This document shows, one piece after another, positions 46,742 through 59,240 of a stretch of DNA of 64,000 nt (position 1 is the stretch's first letter; every line of letters starts with the position of its first letter). Source of the DNA: Isoetes taiwanensis (Eukaryota; Streptophyta; Lycopodiopsida; Isoetales; Isoetaceae); NCBI GenBank assembly GCA_021234155.1, contig JAJEKV010000017.1, positions 3,942,792 to 4,006,791 on the forward strand, given 5' to 3'. Under the pieces are notes generated by a model. It saw only the letters and a list, made by a program, of their open reading frames with translations, ran no database searches and was not told the DNA's origin. Position numbers and translations under genes: made by a program.

Positions 46742-49053
46742 TGCAAAACCATCCCCCCGCCTTTTTTTTTGTTTCCATGGATGATAAATTTCATTTGTAG
46801 AAACAATGTCCTCCATGATATCTCGATTGGATAGCAAAACTGTTTGTGGATTGTATTACTATAAGATATGGGACTTAATGTATGTCTTGAATGGTATTGA
46901 TTTTGTACATGCATTACACAATTGAGAGGGGAAGCGGGGGTAAAAGGCAAAGGGGTAAAAGGCGGGGTTTTTTTTTTTTTTTTTGGGGAGGGGATGATAA
47001 TGGAAGGGCTCTCACTAGTCACCCTTCCTATGAATTGCAGGATGTAATAGTTTGTGTTGTCCAATTTCTTTCTTACAAATCAATCTAATCCAGCCATTTG
47101 TTTGCCCCACGTTTGACACTTTGTCCACAACATCAGACATGTTGTTCTAGCATCACAACTACTCAATATGTAGAGAAGGACAAGTAATTATACAATATGC
47201 ATATATCGATATGATAGAATACTAAAAGCATTGAACACGCGTATTTATTTAACAAACAATTTAAAAATAACAATTAAAAACTATAACTTTTACGTGCTTC
47301 ATACTCTATATTAAAGAAAGACATTAAAGAGAGAAACATTAGAAAGAAAAATGAAGAACTTTCTCTCAGGTTGCATACCCTGCCTGGACTAGCACATGTC
47401 AATATTATTTTACCAATCAAGAAATTGAGCATGTTGTTGTTAATGGATATCATATCCATGCTTTTGCACTAATGTAAACTATGCAATGAATTACAATGCA
47501 GATAGGCATGTATTAGGCATTCCAACTTGGTTTTCCACAAAGCATTTTTGCTGGAATTTTGGTCTAATGGTACACACTAGTCCTAGAACATATCTGTCTT
47601 GAGTATGAGACCGACCAGAGTCGCACTATGTATAGACCTGTCCCATGGCTTATTGTAGGGTCCCCGTGGTCCTATCTATCTATCTTATTTATTTTTCACA
47701 TTGGATTTAGCTTCATGGACTGGTGCAAACTATTAAAAGGGAAAATGAAAATGATGCACAAACTGGTGCACAAAATGGAGAACCCGTAATTGGAAACAAC
47801 TATTTCAATCTGAGAAATCTACAAAACTACCAAATAGTCTAAGTGTGTTGCAATTGCGGGATTTGGTAGCATATGGCATATGTGAGATCCAATCCAGCAT
47901 GTTAAAAAGATCCTATAAATAAAGATCTTCATTACAAGATGTAATTATGTGCAATTGTCTCAGAAAATCATGTCTGTATCATATGTTAATCTAAGTAGAA
48001 AACTACAGACCTTGAAAGGCCAACTTGTTTACAGTAAATATATCTAGCATAATAACATGGGGTTTCTTTTGTGTTTTTGTATGCTTTTCACTAAGACTTT
48101 TTATGATTTAGTTGTTGTACTCATCTAGGTGTACTAAATAGTATTTTTAGAGTGGTGCTGTTCTTGGCCGTTGGTTTTCGATGAGAGGCAAAATTGTATG
48201 ATCATATAAAATTTGTCCTTATTTCTTTATTTACATCCCTATTTTTTATTTTTGCCAGCATGAGGGTTTCTTCTTCTTGTGAACGGATTTAGATGAGCAA
48301 GCCTCGATTTTGAGCTTTTTGTCAGCGGATTTAGAAAAGCAAGCCCTAATTTGATGCAAAGGCCCAGATTTAGGGCACAAATTAATTTCGTACATGGATG
48401 AGCCAGCCCGGATTGGTCTAGGGGCTTTCGAAGCAAGCTATTTCAGCCGTGAATCATACCCAGGTACATTATATTTCTATAAACTCTTTCTGGATTGAAT
48501 ATGTAAACAAACACATTTTATTGCTTTTTCGTCAGATTAGGCAGTACTGTCACGGTCCACAAATGGGATATGGATGGAAAATCTTCTTTATCATTTTTAT
48601 GCTTCTTATTTAGCTTTGTTGTGAGTTCGTCAAATAAGAATTTCCATCATCAGCATGACACTCAATGACTCAGGTATGGGAATGTCTGCAGTAAAATTGT
48701 GTCTTAATATCTTCCCAACCAAACAATGTTATATTTTTTTGCAATTCTTGTGAAAGAGGGGGTCAGATACAACAAGGCAGTTTTCTCATTTTGCTTTAGA
48801 TTCAGCAATTTGACATATCAATATAATGGAAGCTTTAATAGTACTTAATAGTTCCTGGCAAAAAATGTTTCGTCTAGTAGAAATACGATGGAGCATTACG
48901 TAAGATCCCATTTCGGCATAACTTCTTTCGTTCAATAGACTAGAGAGTCTGGGGTCGGGATCAACTTCCACAAATTCTTGCTTTTTATTCCTCAGATTGG
49001 GCAATATTGCCACAATTTAGAATGCAAATGCGATGTGGATCAGAAAGTTTTAG
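46742..49053. other. spacer without identifiable genes
   Basis: AT-rich. A SINE-like stretch at 47565-47690 has a weak A-box (TGGTCTAATGG) and a run of TATC, but its B-box is poor. The phrase at 48049-48120 recurs, diverged, at 50520-50600. Confidence 0.4.
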
Positions 49054-49069
49054 AAAGTTCCATCATTTC

Positions 49070-50348
49070 AAAGCAAGGTGATGATATCAAAGTTCATTTG
49101 GAGGATTTTCATTGGTAAGGATGATTCTCCTGGCCTGAGGTTGTTGGTGCAGTCGATTCAGCATTGTCTCCCATTTCATAAGGCCTCCATTAAGCCCCTC
49201 CTTCCTTGGGCTTTGCTTTATCATATGCATCCGTATCCTAATGCTTCTCCCTTTCTAAAGGGGTTGCTTGCGGCTTGGGACACTGTCAGGTCTCTTTTCC
49301 ATATTAATCCTGAGGCATGTCTTCAGTTGTCCACTCCATGCTGGTGGATTCCTTTGCAGGACACTCCAGAGAATGTGCCTCTAAGTGTGGTTGTTCATCC
49401 AAAGACACAACGCCGATGGGTAGCAGCTGGTATCAATACTATTGCAGCTTGGTATGAGTCTGATCATCTCATGTCATGGGAAGCATTTAGAACAAAGTTC
49501 TTGTTGTGCAGATGGGACCGAGTAATGCGGAATCATATTGCTGCATTGTTGCCACGAGGATTACGGTCCACAGATTGAGGTAGTCATATGGGGTTGCCAT
49601 CGGGATATCCGGCCGAGGCGGTTTGTGTCTTACATGTGGTATAAATTGCTTGTGCATTCGAAATCTGCCTCCATCTAATAGATGGCATCTTGAGTCCCTC
49701 GACCACAATGGAAAAGTGTTTGGATATGGGTATGGGATAAGTTGCTTCACCCCAAAGTAGTAGTTTTGTGGTGGCAAGTGATCCATAGATGCCTCGAGTC
49801 AACGAGGTTAGTCCATAAAATGGATAATCGATTTGAGCTCGCCCTTTATGCCCGACAAAGGGTTGAGAGTATTGAGCATTGTTTTTTCTTGTGTGAGAGG
49901 CTTCGGCAGGCATGGTCTTGGTTGTTGACCCTTTTTGGCACGTCTCGATCTAGCCAGCAAATTTTGCTTGCTATCTCATCCCGATGCTTGGCCCAAACAA
50001 CGGAAGCGAGCTTTTCATCTCGCATGTGGCTGGCTTTTATGGTCAATCTGGAAGAGAAGGAGGTTGTTTATCTTTAAGGGCATAGATACTGCAGATGAGG
50101 TTGTTCTTCAGTGGGCGCAAGATAAAATTGTTATGGCTTACAATTGTTCTTCTCTTGATCAAGAGAAGAAAGTACTGATCTGGCATACTTACCTTCAGAT
50201 TCATTCTTTTGCATAGGCAGGTGGTTGTGCTCAGTTGGATCGGTTTGTCCACTGGGGTTATAATCCTGTCTTTGCATTTATGTTGCTCTGGTTTCTAGTT
50301 GGTGAATAAAGCTTGACGTCCTTCAAAAAAAAAAAAAAAAAAAAAAAA
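49070..50348 (+). mobile_element. 5'-truncated LINE with poly(A) tail and target-site duplication
   Basis: Target duplication: GTTCCATCATTTC before the element (49057-49069) and after its poly(A) (50349-50361). This is the hallmark of target-primed reverse transcription. The body encodes the C-terminal part of LINE ORF2: 49078-49578, then a zf-RVT-like zinc-binding region (KVVVLWWQVIHRCLES, IEHCFFLCERLRQAWSW) at 49742-50040, with frameshifts and a TGA at 49576. The 3' end is AATAAAG, then TGACGTCCTTC and about 24 A. Truncation removed ORF1 and the RT core. Confidence 0.88.
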
Positions 50349-50361
50349 GTTCCATCATTTC

Positions 50362-50921
50362 GTATGCTTTGCTCCAGTGCTGGACAATATATCTTCTCCA
50401 CCAAAAAAATGTTACGTTGTTTGCTTTTATTGTAAAATGGGTCATTTATAAGAAACCAGCTCACTCAGCTTTAGCAGTATCTGTTCAATATGGTGGAAAC
50501 ATTAATTGTATTTATTATTAATGAGATGGTGAAGCAATATATAGCACAATAACAGGAGGTTGTTTTTGTATTTTTATACGCTTTTCAATATAGTTTTTCT
50601 ATGATTTCGTCACGTATGCGAGTGGATGTACTAATGCGTACATCTAGAGTGCGCATATGCTTGCACTAATTTTATTGACCTTTCCCAATGGTTTAAGCCC
50701 GTTTATCGTGGCATGCAAGATCTCGAGAATACTACTTTAGGGCATGACTTGGGCAAACCGCACAACAAGTTTTCTGTTGGTCTGATCAACTGGCAAGCGG
50801 TAATTTATGGCGATGCTGAAGCTCATAAAGATTGAGCAAAAGAGGGCGTTGTGTAGGCCTCCTTCTTATCCTACTATGGTAAGCATTTCGTTACAAATCC
50901 TACTATCTACCGGATACTGTG
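50362..50921. other. spacer
   Basis: No gene or repeat beyond a diverged copy of the sequence at 48049-48120. Confidence 0.4.
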
Positions 50922-51352
50922 ATAATAACCAACACATAACTACCATTGAAACCATTGAATCCAACACATTTAAATTAAAATCCCCCTTAAACCCCCTTTG
51001 GTTTGGGTGCATATTCACACGGGGGGTGACTCCGGGCAACGAGAGCTGTTGGATAGGCATATTCACCCCTTATTCCTTAATCTACACCGTATGTAAAGTT
51101 CCTCGTTTGTGGGGTATGCAAGTACAAGATTTGCTATACTGTATAACAAGATTCACAAAATACTATAAGATTTCAAGCGGAATACTATATGGTGTTGATT
51201 TAAATGCGTGCAAAAATACAAATACGAGGGCTCTCACGCCCCTACGTCACCCCGTGTGAATATCCACCAAAACCAAAGGGGGTTTAAGGGGGATTTTAAT
51301 TTAAATGTGTTGGATTCAATGGTTTCAATGGTAGTTATGTGTTGGTTATTAT
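50922..51352. mobile_element. 431-bp MITE with about 107-bp terminal inverted repeats
   Basis: Left TIR 50922-51029 and right TIR 51246-51352 are inverted copies with few mismatches (outer end ATAATAACCAACACATAAC). The interior is about 215 bp and non-coding. No transposase. The target duplication is unclear because the flanks are themselves repetitive. Confidence 0.87.
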
Positions 51353-51488
51353 ACTAAAAAAAATTTTGGGCCCTTCGGGCCCTAAAAAAAACAAGCAGAC
51401 GTAAGAATATTAATTAATGTTAATGGTTGTTATGTGTTGGTTGTGATACTAAAAAATTTTTTGGGCCCTTCGGGCCTTAAAAAAGCCA
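51338..51488. repeat. duplicated MITE end plus GC hairpin flanked by A/T runs
   Basis: Two direct copies (about 51338-51392 and 51433-51488) of TGTTGGTT...ATACTAAAAAA followed by TTTTGGGCCCTTCGGGCC and an A run. Each forms a near-perfect hairpin with a GGGCCC stem and a T-run/A-run extension. Confidence 0.8.
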
Positions 51489-52429
51489 TAATATGAAACC
51501 TGAGAAACTATAATGTTATAGCATACCGTAATTTAATTACATACGCTTCACCACATCATTTAACTGTTAAATGGTATAGATATATAATTAGATTCTTCAC
51601 CACAGCATTGTATCCTGTATATGAATGGCATAAAAGCATAATTTGTCTCTTCATCACAATGTTATGAAGAGCAACTGCAATCTTTAAAATAGTTCAGCAC
51701 GTAATTCATGTGCATGAAATTCCTGGATGGAGCGATGGCTTATAGCCGGATGCAGTTTAAAGGAGAATTGAAAAACTTAACAAATATTTTTTAGCAAAAA
51801 TGAAAGGCTTCAATTGTTTCTATGTTCCTCTTCTGAATGTCCAATCCCTCCTTCCTCTTCCTGGATTATGTCATATCACGGAACTTAAATTTAGATAATA
51901 TGCATTATTTAAATATTTGCAAGTAACTGGGTAGCAAATAACACATGCATCAATATCGCCTCTTTCATGTGCGAGGGCATGTTGGATCACACGATGATTA
52001 TCTTCCTTCCCGGCATTGTCATATTCATTCTTGCCAGGCTTTCAGCCAACAACGAGCATGAGCATCCAAACGGATGTTAGTATTCAGTGTAAACAAGGGG
52101 TGTTTTTTTGCTAGTGGTGTACAAAAAAACGAAATTCAAGCACTAAATCAGTACCTTCATAAGTAACATGTGTGATCAGTAATCACATTGCCAATATGCT
52201 CATTATATAATACCTAAACAAAGAACATTCTAATATTTTTTGAAGGGCATTGAAGGGGAAGGGAAGGGCAATGAAGGGTAGCCTGAAGAGCAATCAGCAT
52301 TAAACCAGCACCTGTGTCGCAACATGCTAAAGTGTACATCACTAGTAAAAAAAGACCCCAAGATCGAACGCCAAATTCATACTTACAAAAAAATGGATGG
52401 TACTCTGTAAAGCTGCAGACCCAATCATA
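51489..52429. other. spacer
   Basis: AT-rich, no gene. A small purine-rich repeat (GAAGGGGAAGGGAAGGGCAATGAAGGG region) at about 52245-52280. Confidence 0.4.
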
Positions 52430-53640
52430 TTGGTGCAATGTTTGCCCACCGATGCATTCCACTTGTGGCCAAAGTTGGCAAAGTTCAAGTTATCTCGGAA
52501 GTTGCTGATGTGGACCTCTCAGCTTACACTCTAGAAGACATGCAGTGCCATCTAGATGCCCTAAACACATTCTGCCAGGCCACTGACATAAGTGTCAATC
52601 TGGCCAAGACTAAGATGGTGCTCATCTCATCCTTGCATCAGTCAAGGCCTCCCTCATTCACTTATGGCAAAATGTGGAGGTGACACCTAGCTACAAGTAT
52701 TTGGAAGTGAAATTTCCTTCTATTATTACTGGGACACTTCCATTCGATTACAAGTGATAGCGACACTTATTTAGGGTCTTCATGGAGCCCATTCTTCCAT
52801 ACGAGATCGAAGTCTGGGGTCCGGTGGATCTCTTGCTACCTGGAATGACTTGGAGCAGGTGCAGAAAGCCTTCTTGGAATGGGCATTGGGAGTGAAATCC
52901 ACAATCCCATATCAACTTTTATTGCAGGAGACAACTTTTCCTCTTTAGAGAGCAACCCTTGATCGCCCATCATCTATTTTCAGAAGGTGGTCAGTATACC
53001 ATGGCAATGGGGCCACAATGCCTGAAGGCCCGCTGGAAGGAAAACAGGGCTCAATGGCTGGCCAGATGGAATGTGCAGGAGCATGAGTATATACAAGTGC
53101 AAACAGAAGAGGATCGCCATAGCTTGAGGCAACATCTTGACGCTTACTTCCGCGCCAAGCTTTGGGACGGTAGAGCTCTTGAATAGGTCAAGAATATAAA
53201 CCCCACATTGGAATGGGACCAGTGCTATCAAGTGGGAGCCGTTGAGGATGAATATCACACTCTTCAGAGTTGTCTAGTGTATAATCACTTCCAGACACGC
53301 TATGCTGAGTTGGTCGTGCCCAACCAGTCACTGAATATGATGTTAAGCACAGCTTCAATGCAGTTGTTGCGATCCTATCTTCAAGTGGTCATGGATATAT
53401 GGGCTCAACTATATCCTCGGACAATGTTTTAATATATACCACAATATTCCATGATGTAAAGTTGTATAGTTTGTCAGCATTCTTATCCCTGGCATGGTTT
53501 TCCTTCGAAAACTCTCTGGGGCGGGATTTTTTAACCCGGATAGTAATATGTTTGTTGCGCTTCCGTTTGGGTCCCATTGGCCGATTAGTTTCTGTAGATG
53601 ATAAAAATCATTCGATTCAATTTAATTCTTTCCAAGTATA
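52430..53640 (+). mobile_element. LINE remnant (RT and ORF2 C-terminus) with the second type of 3' UTR
   Basis: 52500-52680 reads TLEDMQCHLDALNTFCQATD then VNLAKTKMV, typical of LINE reverse transcriptase just after the catalytic Asp pair; the catalytic box itself is degraded. 52959-53432 holds ORF2 C-terminal sequence (RHSLRQHLDAYFRAKLWDGR, EDEYHTLQSCLVYNHFQ). The 3' UTR (53497-53640) shares the TTTTTTAACCC hairpin motif and GGGTCCCATTGG phrase with the element at 31755-32490 and ends in ATTC-rich sequence. Frame breaks are frequent. Confidence 0.7.
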
Positions 53641-55319
53641 TTGACCTTTAAAGCCTGCAATGCAATACAAAGTATTAGTTCCTTTATATTCATCACAATG
53701 TACAACTTATGCTACCCTATATCAAAGCCTGTTTACTTGAGAGAGATATGCCCAATACAACATAATTTTTATGATTTTTTATGGTTCTCTAGGTCAATTT
53801 TATGATGAAATGAAGTCCACGTATATGCAGTAAATGGATTTTGCCATCTTTGCAAAGCAAAGCTTGTCCAAAATCTGATCTACTAATTTTCCTTTGGCTT
53901 ATGTTTAGTGGTTTCATGGTCTTACAGGTACTCATTTTTTCAGAACCATGTGCTCTTTCCTTCTCTCCTCTTTCCAATCTGGTATGAAGTCTTTTTTGTT
54001 CACTCATGACTGATCTTGAAATTGCGGATTTTGATTCCTTGTCACCCATGACAGCTTTCACTCATGACTAATTTTGAAATTGCCGACTTTTCTTTTTCTT
54101 TTTCTTTTTTTTTTTTTGTTTTGCATCCGAGGCAATGCCATTGTCTGTTGGTGGCTTCCCTATTTGTTACCATTCAGATACTGTCATAAGCAGTAGGATA
54201 TTTAGAATTGAAATATCTTTAGATCTGCCTATTAGTCAGGTGATGAGAAAAGAGTATTCGAGTTCATTTCCTCAATAAATTGATCAGAAATATGGATGTT
54301 ATGAATCAAGACATATGCTTTTTGGAAGCCCGTGGTAATCAATCATATGCACACTTTGGAAAATGCATTTTATCATGATGTCTGTTATGAAATGGGGGCC
54401 CTTAGACATGTTTGCAAGAAATGGTGTACAACAAAAAATGTTTCCCTTTATGAATCTGGAAACATTATCATAGTAAGTATTCTTCAAAAGGACCCCGTTA
54501 GAATGTTGGATTCAAATTCCTGATCTGTTTGAGAATCATACAACAATACATGGATTCAGGTTGGCTTGCAGTAAAAATGTCAGATAATGGTACATGGATC
54601 AAGAAAAATAGAACACATATCATATCATATGTTGGTAATGTGTTCCATCAACTTTAGGATGAAATAAAGTCCATGTATATGCAGCAAATGGATCTTGTCA
54701 TCTTGCCAAATCAAGGCTTGTTCAAAATTTGAAAGAAAATCTGGGAAGACCTATAATGCATGAAATCATTTGAAGGAGAAAAGAGTATGCATAAAATGCA
54801 TGATCCTTTCGGGTAATCTGTTATCTTTGCATTTCTTCTGTCCTCTGAAGTATTTGTTGCTATATAATACTTAGTATAGAAGGTGTTCACATATTGGTAC
54901 ATGCTCTCTACTTCAAATATATGGTTCCACTTCTAACTCTTGATACATGCTATGCCATTTATCATTTATACTGGCAAGTGCTTGTGTTGCATTTTTCCTA
55001 TTCTAACAGAACTTATATTCTAATATACTTACATTTGCTAATTTTGTATAGTTAGCTTATTAATTTTAAACAAAACAAGGTCACACTTTTGCTAGTAGAA
55101 TATCTCAGAGTATTTGTTTAGTATATCTATCATGCTTCCATTTTCAATTTTTAAAAATGTCTCACCGGTTTGCTGCATTTGTGTCGACACGAACATGATA
55201 TATTGCAAGCTCCAAAGTTCTAAAGCCAATCTATAACAAGTATTTGTATAGTACCTCATGCTTTCATTGCCATTTCTCTAGAATGTGTCTGTGGCAGCTA
55301 GCATTGCAGATCCTTTAAC
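53641..55319. other. spacer with a dispersed direct repeat
   Basis: About 90 bp at 53795-53880 recurs, diverged, at 54648-54735 (shared GTATATGCAG.AAATGGAT). A pyrimidine microsatellite lies at about 54085-54117. No gene seen. Confidence 0.5.
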
Positions 55320-55760
55320 CTATGGCAGGGCATCTATTCATCCTTTGGATTAAGGCCATGCATGAAGAATATCAAGACTTCCAATCCAACAAAACTTGGA
55401 AATGTCCAATTCTCAAAGACAAAACAGGCCATAGGATGCAAATGACAGAGACCAATTCAGATGGCACTATTCAAAATTATAAGGCATGCGTTGTTGCAAA
55501 AGACTATCTTCAATTATTATATGGAAGTCTTTGCAATAGGTGCTTGCCTTACACTAGTTCGGGTCATGTTAGCTCTTGTAGTAGAAAATCAATGGTCCAT
55601 CTAATGCCACAAATATTACTTCATCTTTATTTCAATGGGATATTCAAGAACAAGCGTACATGCATCAGTCTCAAGGCTTTATTTTTTTAGCCAATAAACG
55701 ACAGTGGGCTTAGACAAGTACCAAGAGCATGAAACAAGATTTGCATGCACCTTTCAAGTT
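55320..55760 (+). pseudogene. copia reverse transcriptase fragment
   Basis: 55322-55520 reads WIKAMHEEYQDFQSNKTW and SDGTIQNYKACVVAKDYLQ, the start of the copia RT domain. After a frameshift, 55520-55620 continues with TLVRVMLALVVENQWS. The rest of RT, RNase H and LTRs are not recognised. The divergence from the copia at 8614-13640 shows a different, older lineage. Confidence 0.75.
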
Positions 55761-57766
55761 GTGTCTACACCTTCATATGGCCACAAGAGAGATTCTCAAG
55801 CATACGTTTTGATAGAAATTATATGTCACGTGAATCTTTCATGCAGTTGAATTCAGAGATTGAAGGTAGAAGTGTTGAATAAACCTATAGTCACAGTGAG
55901 AATAGTTTGGTTAACTTGGTTAACTTGGTTTGAGTGTACAATCAAGTGTACAACATTGGAAGTTGAGGTTATATTGGAAATGCAATGACATGGCTAAGAG
56001 ATACAACTAATATTAAAACAAGGGTTGAAAGTTAGAATTTTGAATCCAATGGTTTAAAAGTCGATTTCAAGGAAGACATCTGTGGGATATATAGACACCA
56101 AAGAATTCTAAGTATAGAATTCTTATCCGATCGAAACCGACTCAGAATCGGATATAAATTGATTGCACTGAGGCTCAGAAGATGACCGGACTGCAGATTG
56201 TATCGATCTAAGAGGTGTTACGCCGAGGGGAATTCTTCTTGGAGGGTTTTTTCTTTATTGGTTAAGAGGGTTTTTTTTGTTTGCTGGTAGACAAAATTGT
56301 AGGCAATTTAGTGGCGTTAACAGATAACCAAAGGAATTTAAAATGACAGTTGATGTAAATGGAGAAAAACTCGGCATGCATTTATTTAATGAACCGCATG
56401 GAAAAAAATGTAGCACACTAACATGTTTCAACGGATTGATCACAGGACATCATCTGTAACTACAAGTTGGATGATGTGAATAGACAATCTCTGTTCTCGA
56501 TTTAATATTGTTGCAAGGATATACATTATATGCTTCATGATGTGTATTGCTTCTTCATTGTTCTAGCTTGAAAATCTGCACAGGTGGATGTTGGATATTT
56601 GAAAATGTTTACCTTGCAGGTTTCGTTTGGCCTTCTAATACAAATATTCATCATGTGAATGAGGTGTGATGACTACCATTGAAAGCAATTTACATTCTAA
56701 CTGTAGAGCTTAAGCTTGACTTCTATGTCCTTCCCCAATTTTGTCCTTCTATTCATGTGTTGTGTGAACCGCTCCATAATTGTCATGGGTTTACTTGCTA
56801 CGATGCAATCATTGTGTACATTAGAAGCAGTGCATGAATCATTGTGTAGCAGTGCATGAATTGATCCCTCTAAGCATAACTTCTCTTCTCTAACATTCCT
56901 AACTCTTGACTGCTTAGACTGACCCCATTACAAACTTGCCAAACATCAAGTCTAGCTGGATACTATGTGTGTTGCATATAATCGGGGTAGAACCAAATTT
57001 TTTGTACAATCTCCCTACCATTTGCTTTCCTTGCCCCTGTAAAACATGGTGTTGCGGTGGATTTGGTTATAATGTTATTGATATATAGAAATTACATTTC
57101 TTACCATTCGGCTCTAATCCTTGATATATCCATTCTCTCTCTATTGTACTCAGAATTGCTTAAGAATTTTTTGTTTGTTTCCTTCAAAATTTGGATCTAT
57201 GGGATGGATTCTTGTATGCAATACAACTAAATCAAACTAAAGAACTTACATTGCTAATAGGAGGAGTGCCTAATCTTCGATTCAATGAAGGTCAATCTAG
57301 GGTTCGTGCCAACAAAGTTATGCTCTCTATGTGCTTTGCACTTTGTAATATAGCTTATGCAGATCATGTAGACAAGCAACATACAAGTTTAACTTATTGA
57401 CATAACTTCTTGATGCTAACCAGACGATTGCATATAGCCCCACTAATTTAAATTGGAAATCACAAAGCCATTTTCTATATTACATTCTCCACTTTCAAAA
57501 AAAAAAGATTCTCGAAGTGCTTTTCTGATGAAGTGATGATAACATCAGTTTCATTGAAGGCCAGAGTATCACATTCATTTAGGTCCATTTCAAAGATCAA
57601 TAGAAAACTTGAAGCTAGCAAGTCAGTTTAAAAGAAAAATGAAGCATACCATACTTGAACGTTGTTAAAAGATTATCATAAATGCAGAATATTGGTTGTA
57701 GCTTTGAATGCCTCTCTATCATAATCGTAAACAGCATGCTCCTTTAGTGTAGCATTAGAGCTAACC
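55761..57766. other. spacer without identifiable genes
   Basis: AT-rich. The 69-codon open stretch at 57191-57400 has no recognisable domain. Confidence 0.4.
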
Positions 57767-57875
57767 AAACACATTAATGCAATATATGTGGAAAAATATG
57801 TGGGGGTCGAAAATATGATAAAACACATTAATGCAACATATGTAGAAAAATATGTGGGGGTCTAAAATATGATAT
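57767..57875. repeat. 54-bp tandem duplication
   Basis: Copies 57767-57820 and 57821-57875 start AAACACATTAATGCAA and contain AAAAATATGTGGGGGTC, with a few changes. Confidence 0.88.
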
Positions 57876-58022
57876 GTGAACCTTAGTCACATATGGGAAC
57901 ACCATGCACCAGAACAACAAAACTTTGGACGTCCCTGCTTTATGGGTTTTTCTACTTTAGAGGAGTTTAAAATATGGGTATGCAAAATATGATATAAAAT
58001 ATGTATAGGAAACTGCCTTTGA

Positions 58023-58126
58023 GAATATTCCGAGGAGAATCCATGGGGCGCCGCCAATGTGGCGCCGGCAAGACGAGCGAGAGTGGCGGCGCCGGGCCGG
58101 CGGATTTTCCTCCGAATATTCGAGGG
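58023..58126. repeat. GC-rich inverted repeat
   Basis: GAATATTCCGAGGAGAATCC near 58023 pairs with GGATTTTCCTCCGAATATTC near 58107, enclosing about 65 bp of very GC-rich sequence. The region 58020-58210 stands out sharply from its AT-rich surroundings. Confidence 0.75.
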
Positions 58127-58250
58127 GAGGTTTCCCCCGGCGTATTACCACGCCACACGGGATTACGTGCGTGGCGCGGTCCTCCACGTCCACGCCACAT
58201 CGGCTTAGTTTATAATGTTTTTTTTTTTTTCATTTTTTCAGCGGAGCTCT

Positions 58251-58508
58251 GGCGATGGCGAATGTAGACATTTGCTTTGGAGCTCGGTGATGCGCTTAGC
58301 CAAAACCGTGGCTTTGCCGTGTAAATGATGGGAGAGGTGTGCTAGGTATGATTTGGTGTTCTTAGCGTTCTAAATCTTTGGCGATGGCTTAATGTAGACA
58401 TTTTGCTGGAGCTCCGGTGATGCGCTTCGCCTGTAAACCGTGGCGCTTGCCGTGTAAATGATGGCAGAGGTGTGTTAGGTATGATTACAGTGTTCTTAGC
58501 GTTCTAAA
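58251..58508. repeat. 129-bp tandem duplication
   Basis: Units start GGCGATGGC at 58251 and 58380 and both end near CTTAGCGTTCTAAAT. They differ by small indels. Confidence 0.85.
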
Positions 58509-58990
58509 TGCTGGGGATGGTGATTTTTATGATGTTTTCTGCAGACATTTGTTACTTTCTTCGTCGGTGGTGCGTGCATGGCTATGGTGCGTGATTGCTA
58601 GGATCTTGGCGACCTTTACAGCAAATATTTCCTGGCCAATCCTTCCTGTGAGAGTTTGTTAGCCGAGTTCTTGTTATTTGGAGCCGATTCTCACTTATCT
58701 TTCGTCTTAAGGGATATCTGGCCAATCTTAGCGAATTTTGGGGCTGACTTTAGATATTTGGCCGAGTTTATCCGATCTTTGGTATTCTTTTGCGAGTTTG
58801 GTCAAGTTTGTGCGATCTTTAGCCGAGTTTATCCTATCTTTGGTGATCTTTGTCTGATCTTAGCTGCTTGTCTTTACTGGCCGAATTGAAAGTATGAATT
58901 CTGTTATAATTTACTAGAAAGGGGGCCGGCGACCCCCACTAGGGCCCTTTAACTCCTGCCACCTGCTCAGTTTGGGCCCACCCACGTGCC
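58509..58990. other. spacer with recurring GCCGAGTTTATC phrases
   Basis: Several short diverged repeats of a phrase like GCCGAGTTTATCCGATCTTTG at 58660-58830. No gene recognised. Confidence 0.4.
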
Positions 58991-59184
58991 CTATCTCTCT
59001 CTCTCCTCTCTCTCTCTTCTCTCTCCTCTCTCTCTTCTCTCTCCTATCTCTTCCCTTTCTCCTTTCTTCTCTCTCCTCTCTCTTCCCTCATCTCCCTCTG
59101 TCTCTCTCTCTCTCTTCTCTCTCCTCCCTCCTCCCTCTTCTCCCTCCTCTCCCTCTTCTCTCTCCTTTCTCTTGTGTCTCTCTC

Positions 59185-59240
<56 letters not shown>

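Noticed and set aside
47565-47690. Possible third SINE with TGGTCTAATGG and a TATC run
   Set aside because: The B-box match is poor and no shared 3' phrase with the other SINEs; left as spacer.
51338-51488. Bacterial-style intrinsic terminator or bacterial contamination
   Set aside because: The hairpins are duplicated next to a MITE end in plant DNA, with no bacterial genes nearby.
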